Source: Thermogemmatispora carboxidivorans (GTDB taxonomy: Bacteria; Chloroflexota; Ktedonobacteria; Ktedonobacterales; Ktedonobacteraceae). From it: a DNA stretch of 64,000 nt. The translations under genes and the position numbers were made by a program. Numbering within the stretch: the stretch's first letter is position 1; each line of letters begins with the position of its first letter. The notes beneath the pieces are model-generated. The model worked only from the letters and a program-made list of their open reading frames with translations. It had not been told where the DNA came from and ran no database searches. Location: contig NZ_JNIM01000001.1 in NCBI RefSeq assembly GCF_000702505.1, positions 3,472,001-3,536,000 on the forward strand, read 5' to 3'. Shown in pieces: positions 1 to 9,100 of this stretch.

Positions 1-376
1 GATAAGGTCGCGCTAGCAAAAGGACAGCAACCAGCACCAGCGTGTAGCCAATGGCATGGAGCAGAATGGTATTGATCAGGTGACCGTAGTGGGCGCGAAT
101 GTATTGCACAAGCAAGACGCTGACAAGAATGGCGGGCACACTTCCACAGGCCAGCCAGAGGGCGGCGCGAAAGTCGATCTGACGCTGACGCGCATGGATG
201 ATGGTGCCAAAGCCCTTGGTAATGGCCGAGTAGGTCACATCCGAGGTCACAGCCCATAACGGGGGAACACGGAAGAGCAGGATCATGATGGGAGCCAGAA
301 GCGAGCCTCCCCCCATACCGGTGAGGCCGATGAGGAAACCGACCATCAGCCCTGCAAGCGATATGCGAAAATCCAT
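1..376 (-). CDS. TauE/SafE family permease, N-terminal part
   Basis: The 3' part of this gene lies beyond the left edge. The visible 125 residues form a hydrophobic protein with the glycine-rich opening GLMVGFLIGLTGMGGGSLLAP, a hallmark of the TauE/SafE anion transporter family. The family moves sulfite, sulfoacetate and related organic or inorganic sulfur anions across the cytoplasmic membrane. The ATG is preceded by a good GGGAGG ribosome site. It is the last visible gene of a leftward run starting with a propeller protein, cysC and sat, so a sulfur anion is a reasonable substrate. Direction of transport and the true substrate cannot be read from the sequence. Confidence 0.85.
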   Translation of the reverse strand, partial: MDFRISLAGLMVGFLIGLTGMGGGSLLAPIMILLFRVPPLWAVTSDVTYSAITKGFGTIIHARQRQIDFRAALWLACGSVPAILVSVLLVQYIRAHYGHLINTILLHAIGYTLVLVAVLLLARPY

Positions 377-488
377 CAATATACCTCCCACACAGGTAAC
401 TCAACCAACGCTCGATACCACGGATAGCCTGAACTATGCTGGCTGGATACCCTGCCCTACCCTGACAGAGAAGATATCTCGCTTCCCG

Positions 489-989
489 TCAGCAAGATCC
501 GGCGCCCGGCGCCCCAGGGATCTCTTGTAGGGTTGTCGCTTTGTCTTCTCTACCGATCAACCTGGCAGCAGACTGAGCGGCCCGCAGCCTCTCCTGATGG
601 AAGATGAGAAGAGGCAGAGCCAGAGGAAGCAGCGAGAGAAGGGCAAGCTGCGGTAAGGCCTGCTGACTTCCTGGCTGCTCCAGTGGCGCCTGACCTTGTC
701 GCCAGCGCTGACCCATAATGAGGAGCGCATACAGCAGGAGGGCCAGCTCGTTCAGGGCCACCCCCAGGAAAAAGCTGGCGCCGGCCAGCACCAGATAATG
801 AGAGAGGGCCGGATGCCGCACTGTCAGCCGCCCGAGGAGCCAGAGGCCAGCGGCGGTGTAGCCACCAGTGGCCAGTACCAACTCTGCCAGAATGAGGCGG
901 GCACCGTGGACGGCCATCTCTAGCGTCAGAAAGCGCCGCAGCGATGGCAGCCTGCGATCTCCATCCGAGTTCGATCTCGCTGCAAACAT
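489..989 (-). CDS. small integral membrane protein of unknown function
   Basis: This 166-residue protein starts at an ATG with a strong GGAGGAAAGAGAG ribosome site; the longer reading to 1046 has no such site. After a charged N-terminus it has about four hydrophobic segments, near residues 25-50, 60-85, 88-105 and 125-145, consistent with a multi-pass membrane protein. I recognise no family. It sits between sat and a TauE/SafE permease on the same strand, with an 83-base gap from sat. Co-transcription with the sulfate-activation genes is likely, and it may be an accessory membrane component of sulfur transport (inference). Confidence 0.7.
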   Translation of the reverse strand: MFAARSNSDGDRRLPSLRRFLTLEMAVHGARLILAELVLATGGYTAAGLWLLGRLTVRHPALSHYLVLAGASFFLGVALNELALLLYALLIMGQRWRQGQAPLEQPGSQQALPQLALLSLLPLALPLLIFHQERLRAAQSAARLIGREDKATTLQEIPGAPGAGSC

Positions 990-1072
990 CTCTCTTTCCT
1001 CCGTCTCCTTGCTCCTGGCTCCTGACCGCTTGCTCCGCTCGATCACCCCCTTGTCAGGTGCCGGCCTGCGGG

Positions 1073-2257
1073 CTAGCGGCTGGCACCTTCCTCGCTCCGC
1101 TCGCGCATGGCCTCGATCAGAATGCGCGCCACTTCGGGCCGCGTGAATTCGTGCGGCGGCATCTGGCCAGCACGCAGCATCTGGCGCACTTTCGTGCCGC
1201 TGAGAATAACATGCTGGCTACTGTCATGAGGACAGGTTTTTGTCGAGGCCATGCCCTCACAGGCACGGCAATAAAAGGTATGGTCAAAGAAGAGCGGCGT
1301 GATGCCGAGCAGCTTCGCATCAAATTCGGCAAAGATGTGATGGGCATCGTAGGTTCCATAATAGTTGCCGACGCCGGCATGGTCACGCCCCACAATGAAG
1401 TGAGAGCAGCCGTAGTTCTTGCGCAGAATGGCGTGAAAGATCGCCTCACGTGGACCAGCGTAGCGCATGGCCGCCGGGAGCACACCGAGAATGACACGGT
1501 CGGCAGGATAGTAGTGCTCTAGCAGCACTTCGTAGCAGCGCATGCGCACAGCGGCGGGAATGTCATCGTCTTTGGTAACGCCGACCAGGGGGTGCAGATA
1601 GAGGCCATCGACGATTTCGAGAGCGCATTTCTGAATATATTCATGGGCCCGATGAACGGGATTGCGCGTCTGAAAACCGACGACGCGCCGCCAGCCACGC
1701 TCTTGAAAAAGGCGCCGCGCCTGCTGCGGCGTGTAGCGATAAGCGGCGAAGGTCTGCTCTGGCAACGTCAGGATACGCACGCGCCCCCCAAGGAGAACGT
1801 CGCCCTGCTGGTAGAGGGCTTTGACGCCGGGATGTGCCTCATCATCGGTGCGATAGACGCGCTGTGCCTCGCGCTGCTTGTCATAGCGATACTTTTCTTC
1901 AAGCGTCAGTATGGCCTGCGGCAGGCCACGCTCATCAACGAGAGCCACCTCGCTGCCCTCTTTGAGGGGCGCGGCCCGCTCAGGATCGGTGGCCAGGGTA
2001 ATAGGAATGGTCCAGGGAAGGCCGTTGCTGAGGTGCATCTCTGCGACGACGCTCTCGTAGTCGGCCCGCGTCATGAAGCCGCGCAGGGGACTGTAGGCTC
2101 CCACAGCGAGCATTTCCAGGTCCGCCAGCTCGCGGGTCCCGACGGGCAACTGGGGCAGCCGGCGCGCCCGCTCGCTCAGCTCCTGGCTCTCGCTCTCGTC
2201 AACAAGGTTGATAACTAGCTCGCCCCCATGAGGGGCAATCAATCCATCCTCTGACAT
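1073..2257 (-). CDS. sat: sulfate adenylyltransferase (ATP sulfurylase)
   Basis: This enzyme joins sulfate and ATP to give adenosine 5'-phosphosulfate (APS) and pyrophosphate, the first step of sulfate activation. The 394-residue length fits the single-chain Sat/Met3 family. The active-site signatures [12 protein letters not shown] (the HxxH-type nucleotidyl-transfer motif) and GRDHAG are intact. An N-terminal PUA-like part carries the [10 protein letters not shown] motif. A C-terminal cysteine group ([17 protein letters not shown]) matches the zinc-binding element seen in many prokaryotic Sat proteins. It follows cysC on the same strand, so the pair makes PAPS together. Confidence 0.97.
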   Translation of the reverse strand: MSEDGLIAPHGGELVINLVDESESQELSERARRLPQLPVGTRELADLEMLAVGAYSPLRGFMTRADYESVVAEMHLSNGLPWTIPITLATDPERAAPLKEGSEVALVDERGLPQAILTLEEKYRYDKQREAQRVYRTDDEAHPGVKALYQQGDVLLGGRVRILTLPEQTFAAYRYTPQQARRLFQERGWRRVVGFQTRNPVHRAHEYIQKCALEIVDGLYLHPLVGVTKDDDIPAAVRMRCYEVLLEHYYPADRVILGVLPAAMRYAGPREAIFHAILRKNYGCSHFIVGRDHAGVGNYYGTYDAHHIFAEFDAKLLGITPLFFDHTFYCRACEGMASTKTCPHDSSQHVILSGTKVRQMLRAGQMPPHEFTRPEVARILIEAMRERSEEGASR

Positions 2258-2423
2258 CTGCCGTTTTTCTCCTGCTGCTTGCTCTCTACTGCTACGCTCT
2301 CAAGACGGGTTGTCGCTCTCTTCCTGAGCGGCCCGGAGCCGCCTCCATCTCTGCTTTTGCCCTCCTTCCAGTGGAGCAGACCGGGCCAGCTCCCAGGGGG
2401 AGTGCTGGCTGCCCAGTCAAGGC

Positions 2424-3020
2424 TTAAGAGGCCAGGCTCTCGCCGGAGCGCCCCACCGGGACCGCCTCTTCTGCAAACTCTGGCTCCAGATAGCCCAGCT
2501 CGACCAGGCGGGCAAAGATGCGCGCCACGCTCTGCTCCAGCGCCTCGCGGTCCGTTTCAATGACCAGCTCGGGCTGCTCCGGCTCCTCGTAGGGATCATC
2601 AACCCCAGTGAAGTTTTTGATCTTGCCCTCGTCGACGAGACGGTAGAGACCCTTGACGTCGCGCGCACGGCAGACCTCCAGCGGACACTTGACGTAGATC
2701 TCGACAAAGCGCCCGATCTCGCGCCGCGCCCATTCGCGCGCCTCGCGATAGGGCGAAATGGCCGCCGAAATACAGATCACGCCGTTGCGCGTCAGCAGCT
2801 TGCAGACAAAGGCAATGCGCTTAATGTTGGTATCGCGGTCCTCGCGACTGAAACCCAGACCCTTGCTCAGATGGGTGCGTACCTCGTCGCCATCCAGCAC
2901 CTCGACGTTGCGCCCCCGCGCCCGTAAGCGCTGCTCGACTGCGCGGGCCAGGGTGCTCTTGCCCGCACCAGAGAGACCGGTAAACCAGAGTGTAAAGCCG
3001 CTATTGCCATTCGTTGTCAT
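2424..3020 (-). CDS. cysC: adenylylsulfate kinase
   Basis: APS kinase phosphorylates APS at the 3' position to give PAPS. The 198-residue protein has the P-loop GLSGAGKST near residue 16, the DGDEVRTHL segment that contacts APS, the [12 protein letters not shown] region and the lid motif [13 protein letters not shown], all intact. It lies between the propeller-protein gene and sat on the same strand. Start chosen at the ATG with AGAGG upstream. No PAPS reductase or sulfite reductase gene is visible nearby, so the PAPS may feed a sulfotransferase, or reduction genes may lie elsewhere. Confidence 0.97.
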   Translation of the reverse strand: MTTNGNSGFTLWFTGLSGAGKSTLARAVEQRLRARGRNVEVLDGDEVRTHLSKGLGFSREDRDTNIKRIAFVCKLLTRNGVICISAAISPYREAREWARREIGRFVEIYVKCPLEVCRARDVKGLYRLVDEGKIKNFTGVDDPYEEPEQPELVIETDREALEQSVARIFARLVELGYLEPEFAEEAVPVGRSGESLAS

Positions 3021-3147
3021 GAGCCTCTGCTCTCTCCTTTTTTCTTGTTCGTCTTCTTGCTCTTCGTATTGTTGCCTCTGAGTGACCGCTGTCTCTGCTT
3101 GCGGATCAGGAAAGACTGCTACCGGGCCGGAGGCCAGGCGTGCCCTC

Positions 3148-4146
3148 CTACGCCTGGGTCCTGGCCCCTGTGAGCGATGGCTGAGACTCGCGGGCGACCT
3201 CTTGCAGGACGAGAGCCTCGTAGAGGCGCCACTCTGGATCGAACTGGATGGCGGTCAATTCGGCGGTACCGCTGCTGCCCGCACGCAGAACCACACGCGA
3301 CCGCTTCCCATCAACCAAGACCCAGGTCTGCGAGCGCGGCTCATAGCTGCAGTCCTGGAGCCAGTCAGTATCGGCATCAACCACAGCCTCGATGCTGGCC
3401 CTGCTTCTAGGATGAGTCAGCCGGGCCAACAGCGCCCGCCCACCAACGGTATCGGCTACGGTGAAGTGCTCGGCATCCAGGATGCGCACCGAGTGAGGAT
3501 GATCCAGCCCCTCCAGCACTGGCTGCCATTCACCGCTCTGGCGATCGATGGCGATCACCATCCCTTGATGGAAGAGCGAAGCTAAGATGGCCCCCGTGGG
3601 ATGCTCCGCGACAGAGTTGACATGAGTGGTCTGACTGAGAGTGCCATATTTCTCTTGGCGATGGTCACGCGCCTTGTCAAGCTGCCGCAGGGACCCGGTA
3701 GGAGTATGGGTGAAACCGTGATCGGTGGCCCACCACTGCCACAGAACTTCACCTTCGCGGCTGACCTCTACTACGAGATCAAGACCGGTGCTGGCTACCA
3801 GATAGCCGCGCGCGCTGCGCGAGATGGAATGCAAGGCGTTGAACAGGGGCAGCGAGATCACGTCACGGCGCAGCTCGCGCAGCAGCGGATCGACTTCGTG
3901 AATGCTGGTGGCGGTGGTGACCAGAACGCCCCCATCGGCGGGCACCAGGCCCGCCGCCATGCTGAGCGGCAGTGTGCGCTCAATGTTTCCATCAACAACC
4001 AGGCTGAGAAGCCCCCCCAGGTCCTCGTTGGGCTTCTGCAGACTACCACGCACCGTCAACGGACAGGCAAGCTGCTGACCCGTGTCGGCCCAATGCTTTT
4101 TGAGAGCCGAGTGTTTGGTTGAGATGCAGCTGACGAGAAGGTTCAT
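3148..4146 (-). CDS. arylsulfotransferase-like beta-propeller protein
   Basis: This 332-residue protein has repeated blade-like segments ending in short hydrophobic strands. A central stretch, [18 protein letters not shown] followed by an IDRQSGE turn and [10 protein letters not shown], resembles the His-Asn-Ser and HxHxV blocks of ASST-type (arylsulfate sulfotransferase) propellers. No clear signal peptide is seen, unlike periplasmic ASSTs. It is the first gene after the operon promoter and is followed by cysC and sat, which make PAPS. A role in sulfuryl transfer or sulfur sensing is an inference; a plain NHL/PQQ-like propeller is the alternative. Confidence 0.6.
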   Translation of the reverse strand: MNLLVSCISTKHSALKKHWADTGQQLACPLTVRGSLQKPNEDLGGLLSLVVDGNIERTLPLSMAAGLVPADGGVLVTTATSIHEVDPLLRELRRDVISLPLFNALHSISRSARGYLVASTGLDLVVEVSREGEVLWQWWATDHGFTHTPTGSLRQLDKARDHRQEKYGTLSQTTHVNSVAEHPTGAILASLFHQGMVIAIDRQSGEWQPVLEGLDHPHSVRILDAEHFTVADTVGGRALLARLTHPRSRASIEAVVDADTDWLQDCSYEPRSQTWVLVDGKRSRVVLRAGSSGTAELTAIQFDPEWRLYEALVLQEVARESQPSLTGARTQA

Positions 4147-4436
4147 AACCGTGCTTCTCTCCCTTTCTGGCCCTGCTCAGCAAAGTCTCTCTCGGGCAAG
4201 GACCATGTGAACATGACGTCATGATGACCGATCATAACAAGCACAGGCGGGCCACCGCGATCAGCGTCTCCGGCGGAGCATGGGCACAAAGAGGACCGAA
4301 CCAATGCCCGGCCTGACCCGGCTCGGTCCGGTCCCCTCTGGCACCATCGCCGCACGCACGCTTTGTTCTTCCGCCCCACCTTTTACGTTGCCCGCTTTGT
4401 TGATTTTGTCTATCAACAATGTCGAGTACATCCGTT
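4147..4436 (-). ncRNA. long structured 5' leader of the sulfate-activation operon
   Basis: Between the predicted transcription start near 4436 and the first gene lie about 290 untranslated bases. On the minus-strand RNA, 4290-4302 and 4325-4339 pair into a 13-bp stem with one two-base bulge and one G-U pair, capping a GC-rich loop that holds a repeated GCCGGG. A 12-bp palindrome, CATGACGTCATG, lies at 4212-4223. I recognise no known riboswitch class. Confidence 0.45.
4397..4419. promoter_or_regulatory. perfect inverted repeat, candidate operator
   Basis: TTGTTGAT and ATCAACAA form a perfect 8-bp inverted repeat with a 7-base spacer. It sits about 16-38 bases downstream of the predicted start of the sulfur operon, a typical repressor-binding position. 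It could also act as an RNA hairpin. The binding protein is unknown. Confidence 0.5.
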
Positions 4437-4442
4437 GTTACT

Positions 4443-4472
4443 ATACTACTGTAGAGGATCGCACCTTGTCAA
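4443..4472 (-). promoter_or_regulatory. promoter of the sulfate-activation operon
   Basis: A perfect -35 TTGACA (4467-4472) and a -10 TAGTAT (4443-4448) are separated by 18 bases and point at the propeller-protein gene. This is a pattern match only. Confidence 0.6.
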
Positions 4473-4642
4473 CCCTAGGGCCGCTAGAGCAGAGCAGGCC
4501 CAGCCGGCGAGCCAGCCCGGGCCTGGACCTTGACGCTGCGCCAGACACGCGCTATCATCGGAGAGGCTACCAGAGAGCTATGAGGAAAGTATCAACAGAC
4601 TATCAAAAGATTGCAAAAGATTGGCAGGCGTAGAGACGGAAG

Positions 4643-4888
4643 ATGTTGAACAAGCTACGGGGTCGCAATCTCGCTCATCCTGGCTGCCTGCTGGGGACGA
4701 CGCTTGGGTTAACGCTCGGCCTGATTCTCGCGGCAGTTTTGGCGGCCAGCTTTAACGTGAATATCAATGTGGACCTGGCCATCTGGTTTGGCCTGACGGT
4801 AGTGCTGGGGGGAGTGGGCTGGATTATCGGTGATCGCCTCTCTTCGCGCTTTCCAGCTCTTGAAGAAGAGCAGCCGCCACGGACCTGA
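4643..4888 (+). CDS. small two-helix membrane protein
   Basis: This 81-residue protein has two clear hydrophobic segments, roughly residues 15-37 and 46-66, joined by a short polar stretch (NVNINVD). It ends in a charged tail. The first helix is rich in Gly, Leu and Thr. It is transcribed away from the sulfur operon. A GGAAG precedes the ATG closely. I recognise no family; the size and layout fit small membrane proteins often annotated as hypothetical. It could be a spurious reading frame, but the two well-formed helices favour a real gene. Confidence 0.55.
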   Translation: MLNKLRGRNLAHPGCLLGTTLGLTLGLILAAVLAASFNVNINVDLAIWFGLTVVLGGVGWIIGDRLSSRFPALEEEQPPRT

Positions 4889-5510
4889 TGGGGTCGCCCT
4901 CCGGCCCAGCGCTGCTTATCTGCTTGACCTCCTGGTCTCTCCTCTCACGAAGCGAAGGGCGGACTGGCCCGGCCCGCAGTCATACAGGCTCACTCAGGTC
5001 TCGCCGTGGTGGCAAGTGGGCAAACCAGTTACCGCCAGGCGGTCAGGCTGCAGCAGGCTAGCAGGGAGGCTGGCGCCTGGCGATATTTTGTGGTATAGTT
5101 GTTTCTAACTACAAGGATCTCTCGGTTCCACTGCGCCTACCAGAGGTGAGGCATCAGGCAGTGAGTGAACCGCCTTCCTTGCCAGCAAGCTGAGCAAAGC
5201 CGCTCCAGCGCTCGGGCAATGACGCACAGTGCGTATCGTCGTTGACCGGCTCCGTATCACTGTGGTACCGATCGATCGATCGATCGCTGTGGTAGCTCTG
5301 GTACCGTGGTGGCCTCCGTGGCGGCTCCTCCGCTGCCCATCCTGGCGGCTTCCCCGGCCCTGTTCGCCACCTGCCACTGACCACCGCTACGGGTCCGTCC
5401 CTTTTGTTTCGGTCCGATAATCTACTGCTTCTTGTCACCTTTTCCCCTTCATGCCAGAAACGATGCGTAGCAGTGACGTGTCTGCCCGACACGGTCCAGG
5501 AGGACAAGCG
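4889..5510. other. 622-base gap without a supported gene
   Basis: Several open frames exist here on both strands, but none has a convincing ribosome site or family resemblance. An 18-base tract of (CGAT)4CG lies at 5269-5286, flanked on both sides by GGTACCG. A possible -10 TATAGT lies near 5094 without a good -35. Nothing else stands out. Confidence 0.6.
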
Positions 5511-5732
5511 ATGTCAAAGAATGAGTTCCATCAGCCCGTTTCTAGCGATTCGGCCCCTCGGGGCAGCCGCTGTGAATGGTGTGGTGAGCCAGCGGAGCGG
5601 CAGCTCACAGCCATTGGCGGCCTCTACCACAACGACGGCGGCCTCTTCTGTCGTCCCTGTGGTGAGAAGTTTATCCAGGCAGTGCTGAACTCGCTGCAGT
5701 TTCCCGGTCAGTTTGGTCTGAGCGCGCGCTAG
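5511..5732 (+). CDS. small zinc-ribbon protein
   Basis: This 73-residue protein has two cysteine pairs, CEWCGE near residue 19 and CRPCGE near residue 48, arranged as a treble-clef or zinc-ribbon four-cysteine site. The C-terminus (FIQAVLNSLQFPGQFG) looks helical. The chosen ATG has an excellent AGGAGG ribosome site seven bases upstream; the longer frame from 5451 lacks one. Function is unknown; such small proteins often bind nucleic acid or a partner protein. It is followed at once by a hairpin. Confidence 0.75.
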   Translation: MSKNEFHQPVSSDSAPRGSRCEWCGEPAERQLTAIGGLYHNDGGLFCRPCGEKFIQAVLNSLQFPGQFGLSAR

Positions 5733-5733
5733 C

Positions 5734-5752
5734 GAACGAACGAGTCGTTCGG
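5734..5752 (+). terminator. hairpin just after the zinc-ribbon gene
   Basis: CGAACGA and TCGTTCG form a 7-bp stem with a 5-base loop one base after the stop codon. No U-run follows, so this is a weak terminator or an mRNA-stabilising hairpin. Confidence 0.4.
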
Positions 5753-5916
5753 GCCATCCTCAGGGCCACCCAGGCTAGCCCGGCCTGGCCTGTCTTGTCC
5801 ACCCTTTACAGTACCACAGTCCGCCGTTCGCAGGCAGGGAAGGGTCTCTCACTTTTTCGTGGAGCCTTCGCCTGCTCCTTGCTCCCCATCCTTACCCTCA
5901 GTGGACTGCAGATAAA

Positions 5917-5954
5917 GAGGACGCGCCTGGCAGAATTTGAGCCGGCGCGTCCTC
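5917..5954 (-). terminator. rho-independent terminator of korAB
   Basis: GAGGACGCGCC and GGCGCGTCCTC form a perfect 11-bp stem, followed on the minus strand by TTTATC. It lies 66 bases past the korB stop codon. Confidence 0.8.
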
Positions 5955-6019
5955 GGGCCATCCTTCTCCGCGCTGCTGGGAGCGGGAGCGAGCAAGCTCA
6001 GGCAGAGCGGGAGACAAGG

Positions 6020-6874
6020 CTAGGCGTAGCGCTGAATGTATTCCTCGATGCGGAACTCACGAGGTGCAACGACCTCACGGGCCACGCTTTCCATTGTTGG
6101 TCGCTCCTCGCGGTAGAAGAGGCCGATATACTGCTTCTCGCTGTCGAGAGCATATCCCAGGGCTTTGAGCCGGTTGCTCGGATCGTGCTCCTCCGGCAAC
6201 GGCGCTACAGCGGCATCCCAGGCATCGAAGGTATTATAGAAGGTTGGGCAGGGGCTAAGCACATGCACGAAGGAGAAACCTCGATGCAGGGTAGCCTGCT
6301 CGATCAGGGCCGCCAGCTCCTTGGGGCGAGCGGAGTAGCCGCGGGCCACGAAGCTCACGTTCAGCGAGAGGGCGGTCGCGACCGGGTTAAACTGCGAGGC
6401 CAGCAGGCCATAGGGCGACGACTTCGTCTTGTGGCCATGCGGGGAGGTTGGCGAGGTCTGCCCTTTCGTCAGGCCATAGGTCTCGTTATCCATCACGATG
6501 GCCGTAATATCGATATTGCGCAGAGCGGCATGCACCAGATGGCCCACGCCGATGCTGAAGAAGTCGCCATCGCCCCCCACCGCAATCACTGTCAGGTCAG
6601 GGCGGGCCATCTTCAGGCCCTGGGCGACCGGGAGAGCGCGCCCGTGCACGCTATGAAAGCCGAAGGTGCGAATAAAATGGGGGAAGCGGCTGGAGCAGCC
6701 AATACCCGAGACAACCACCGTCTGATCGACCGGCAGCTTGAGGGCGGCCATGCTGCGCAGCGTCGCGTTGAGCACGCCAAAATCGCCGCAACCCGGACAC
6801 CAGGTCGGCTTGACCTCGCTCTTGTAGTCCTTGAGCGTGAGCGTTGGAGTGGTTGACTGAACCACGGCTAACAA
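6020..6874 (-). CDS. korB: 2-oxoacid:ferredoxin oxidoreductase, beta subunit
   Basis: This is the thiamine-diphosphate subunit of a ferredoxin-linked 2-oxoacid oxidoreductase, which decarboxylates a 2-oxoacid to an acyl-CoA and passes electrons to ferredoxin. The 284 residues include the cysteine motifs WCPGCGDFG, GIGCSS and SPCPTF that hold a [4Fe-4S] cluster in this family. The TPP/Mg motif GGDGDFFSIG is present, as is the NETYGLTKGQ substrate-loop region. It overlaps the alpha subunit gene by 7 bases, so the two are translationally coupled. Whether the substrate is 2-oxoglutarate, pyruvate or another 2-oxoacid cannot be told. Confidence 0.95.
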   Translation of the reverse strand: MLAVVQSTTPTLTLKDYKSEVKPTWCPGCGDFGVLNATLRSMAALKLPVDQTVVVSGIGCSSRFPHFIRTFGFHSVHGRALPVAQGLKMARPDLTVIAVGGDGDFFSIGVGHLVHAALRNIDITAIVMDNETYGLTKGQTSPTSPHGHKTKSSPYGLLASQFNPVATALSLNVSFVARGYSARPKELAALIEQATLHRGFSFVHVLSPCPTFYNTFDAWDAAVAPLPEEHDPSNRLKALGYALDSEKQYIGLFYREERPTMESVAREVVAPREFRIEEYIQRYA

Positions 6875-8652
6875 ACCTCCTCAATGGCCCGCAGGATCTC
6901 GCCCGCGGTGAAGGGAATGCCCCCGAATTTATTGACACGAATCGGCTGCAGGCCATACCTGGCCCCGAGCAGATTGGCCAACTGGCCCGAGTAATTGCAC
7001 TCAGGCACGATGACTGTCTTGACCGAGCTGATGAAGTTGCGAAGGGCGCGGTCGGGCAACGGCGAGAGAATGCGCAGGTGCAGCGAGGCCACCTTGTAGC
7101 CCTTGGCGCGGGCGCGGTCCACCGCTTCCTGAATGGCCCCCTCGGTTGATCCCCAGCCGATCAGCCCGATCTCAGCGTTGCTGTCCCCATACGGCTCCGG
7201 CTGTGGCAGCTCCTGGGCCGCTGTCTCCAGCTTGCGAAAGCGCTTCTGCATCATGGCGGTGTGGTCTTCCGGCTCATAGTCGGGATGACCATGCTCGTCG
7301 TGCTCCAGGCCGGTGGCCGAGTAGGGGATCGCCCCGGGGCCGGGGACAGTCATGGGTGAGATGCCGCTGGCGGTATAGGCATAGCGCGCGAAGCTGGCCG
7401 CCAGGGCTGCCGCCGCTTCGTGCTTGCCATTGCTGCTGGCGCCATTGGCACCATTGGCACCGTTGCTAGCCGCCTTGCCATACTCAAGGCGGCCCTCGAT
7501 GGTAAAGGGCTGAAAGACGCTGCGGTCGACGCTCTCGACGCGGGCCGTCAGCGACTGATCCGTGAGGAAAATGACCGGCATCTGGTAGCGGTCAGCCATG
7601 TTGAAGGCCAGACCCATCAAAGTGTAACAGTCAGCGACGTTGGCTGGCGCCACGATCAGGCGCGGGGTGTCGCCGTGACCGCCGTAGAGGGCAAAGCTGA
7701 GGTCGGCCTGCTCCATCTTGGTAGGCATGCCCGTGCTGGGGCCGGCACGCTGGGCATCAACAATGACCGCTGGTAGCTCAGCCATCGAAGCCAGCCCGAT
7801 CAGCTCGGTCATCAGGGAAAAACCGGGTCCCGAGGTCGCCGTCATGGCTCGCACACCTCCAAAGGAGGCCCCCAGGACCGCCGCCAGGGCGGCCATCTCG
7901 TCCTCCGCCTGCAGGAAGGCGCCTCCTACCTGCGGTAGCTCCTTGGCCAGCGCTTCCATGATATCGCTGGCCGGCGTAATCGGATAGCCCGCGAAGAAGC
8001 CACAGCCCGCCGCCAGGGCACCCGCTACGACCGCCTGGTTGCCGTTGAGGACAACTCGATCGGCCTTCTCTACAGGGCCAAGCTGGTAAGGGTCCCGCTT
8101 CTCGATCTTCTCACGAACATAGCGATAGGCGACGTCTAGCGCCAGGCGATTCTTCTCCATCAAGATGGGATTGGCCTTGCGGGATTTGGAAAGACGGGAC
8201 TCGACTACCTGGAGCAGGGCCTCCAGCGGTGGCCCGAAGAGGCCAGCTATGGCCCCTAGCATGACCATGTTCTTGGTCTGAAAGAGCTGCACTTCCTTGC
8301 GCGCTAGCTCATTGAAGGGCACGGCATAGGTGATGAAGTCGTCGCTCTCGGGCGTAAAATCGCCAGGATCATAGACCAGTACTCCCCCCCGGCGCAAATC
8401 GCCAATATTGCGGTCGTAGGCCTCTTTGTTGAGACAGATCAGGACGTCCGCATAGTCCCCCATCGATTTCACCGGGCGATCGCTGATACGCACCTGGAAC
8501 AGGCAGGGACCGCCCAGAATCTCCGCCGGAAAGGTGCGGAAGGTGAAGACGTGATAGCCCCAGCGCGCGGAGGCGAGCGCCAGGATGTCACCGCCCGAGA
8601 TGGTCCCTTCGCCCGACTCGCCACCAATCCGAATCGTCACTTCATTCTCCAT
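6868..8652 (-). CDS. korA: 2-oxoacid:ferredoxin oxidoreductase, fused gamma-alpha subunit
   Basis: The 594-residue chain fuses the gamma domain (about residues 1-185, opening with RIGGESGEGTISGGDILA) to the alpha domain (from about residue 200, with GYPITPASDIMEAL and the EDEMAALA segment). YPITP is the usual 2-oxoacid contact motif of this family. A low-complexity linker of repeated Asn-Gly-Ala units lies near residue 400, inside the alpha part. It partners the downstream korB. The start ATG follows directly on a leader of about 320 bases from an extended -10 promoter. Confidence 0.95.
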   Translation of the reverse strand: MENEVTIRIGGESGEGTISGGDILALASARWGYHVFTFRTFPAEILGGPCLFQVRISDRPVKSMGDYADVLICLNKEAYDRNIGDLRRGGVLVYDPGDFTPESDDFITYAVPFNELARKEVQLFQTKNMVMLGAIAGLFGPPLEALLQVVESRLSKSRKANPILMEKNRLALDVAYRYVREKIEKRDPYQLGPVEKADRVVLNGNQAVVAGALAAGCGFFAGYPITPASDIMEALAKELPQVGGAFLQAEDEMAALAAVLGASFGGVRAMTATSGPGFSLMTELIGLASMAELPAVIVDAQRAGPSTGMPTKMEQADLSFALYGGHGDTPRLIVAPANVADCYTLMGLAFNMADRYQMPVIFLTDQSLTARVESVDRSVFQPFTIEGRLEYGKAASNGANGANGASSNGKHEAAAALAASFARYAYTASGISPMTVPGPGAIPYSATGLEHDEHGHPDYEPEDHTAMMQKRFRKLETAAQELPQPEPYGDSNAEIGLIGWGSTEGAIQEAVDRARAKGYKVASLHLRILSPLPDRALRNFISSVKTVIVPECNYSGQLANLLGARYGLQPIRVNKFGGIPFTAGEILRAIEEVC

Positions 8653-8977
8653 TGAATGCCCCCTCTAAAAATTCAACCGCGCCCTGTGCACAGAAATGGC
8701 GCGGCCTTAAAAAGCGCTCCCGGGATTCCACAGAGTGCTCGCAACTAACAGCGATCGCTCTCTGCTCTCGTTCCGGTCTGCGTCTGCTCGACTGCCTTGC
8801 ACTCAAAACAGGGTGCTTTGCCGATGGCACGACTCCTGTGTTCACGATGCTGCTGCTTACTGCTGAATCCGCCAATGCACTCGTCGCTGACTGGCTTGGC
8901 CTGGCTTGCCCCCTCTCATTCATTGACCTTTATACCTTGAACGGGCAGCCAGCCTTTGCTGTCTCTACACTTTCGAT

Positions 8978-8986
8978 ATTATAGCA
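8978..8986 (-). promoter_or_regulatory. extended -10 promoter for korAB
   Basis: A perfect TATAAT preceded by TGC (extended -10) reads toward korA. No good -35 is seen, as expected of extended -10 promoters. Confidence 0.5.
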
Positions 8987-9094
8987 CAATGTGGACCGTA
9001 CGATGTATCGATCCGTGGCAATGCTGGTCCAAATGTCGCGGGGCCTTGTGGACTTTTCTGGCTTCTCCCTCTTCCCAGCGAATCCCAAGTATGT

Positions 9095-9100
9095 TACAAT
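9095..9100 (+). promoter_or_regulatory. -10 element of the intron-containing tRNA gene
   Basis: TACAAT lies 11 bases before the first tRNA base, so transcription would start close to the mature 5' end. The -35 region (about 9072-9077, TTCCCA) matches poorly. Confidence 0.45.

Noticed and set aside
5154..5507. 117-residue minus-strand frame before the zinc-ribbon gene
   Set aside because: Arg/Ser-rich composition, no ribosome site and overlap with a repeat; not convincing as a gene.
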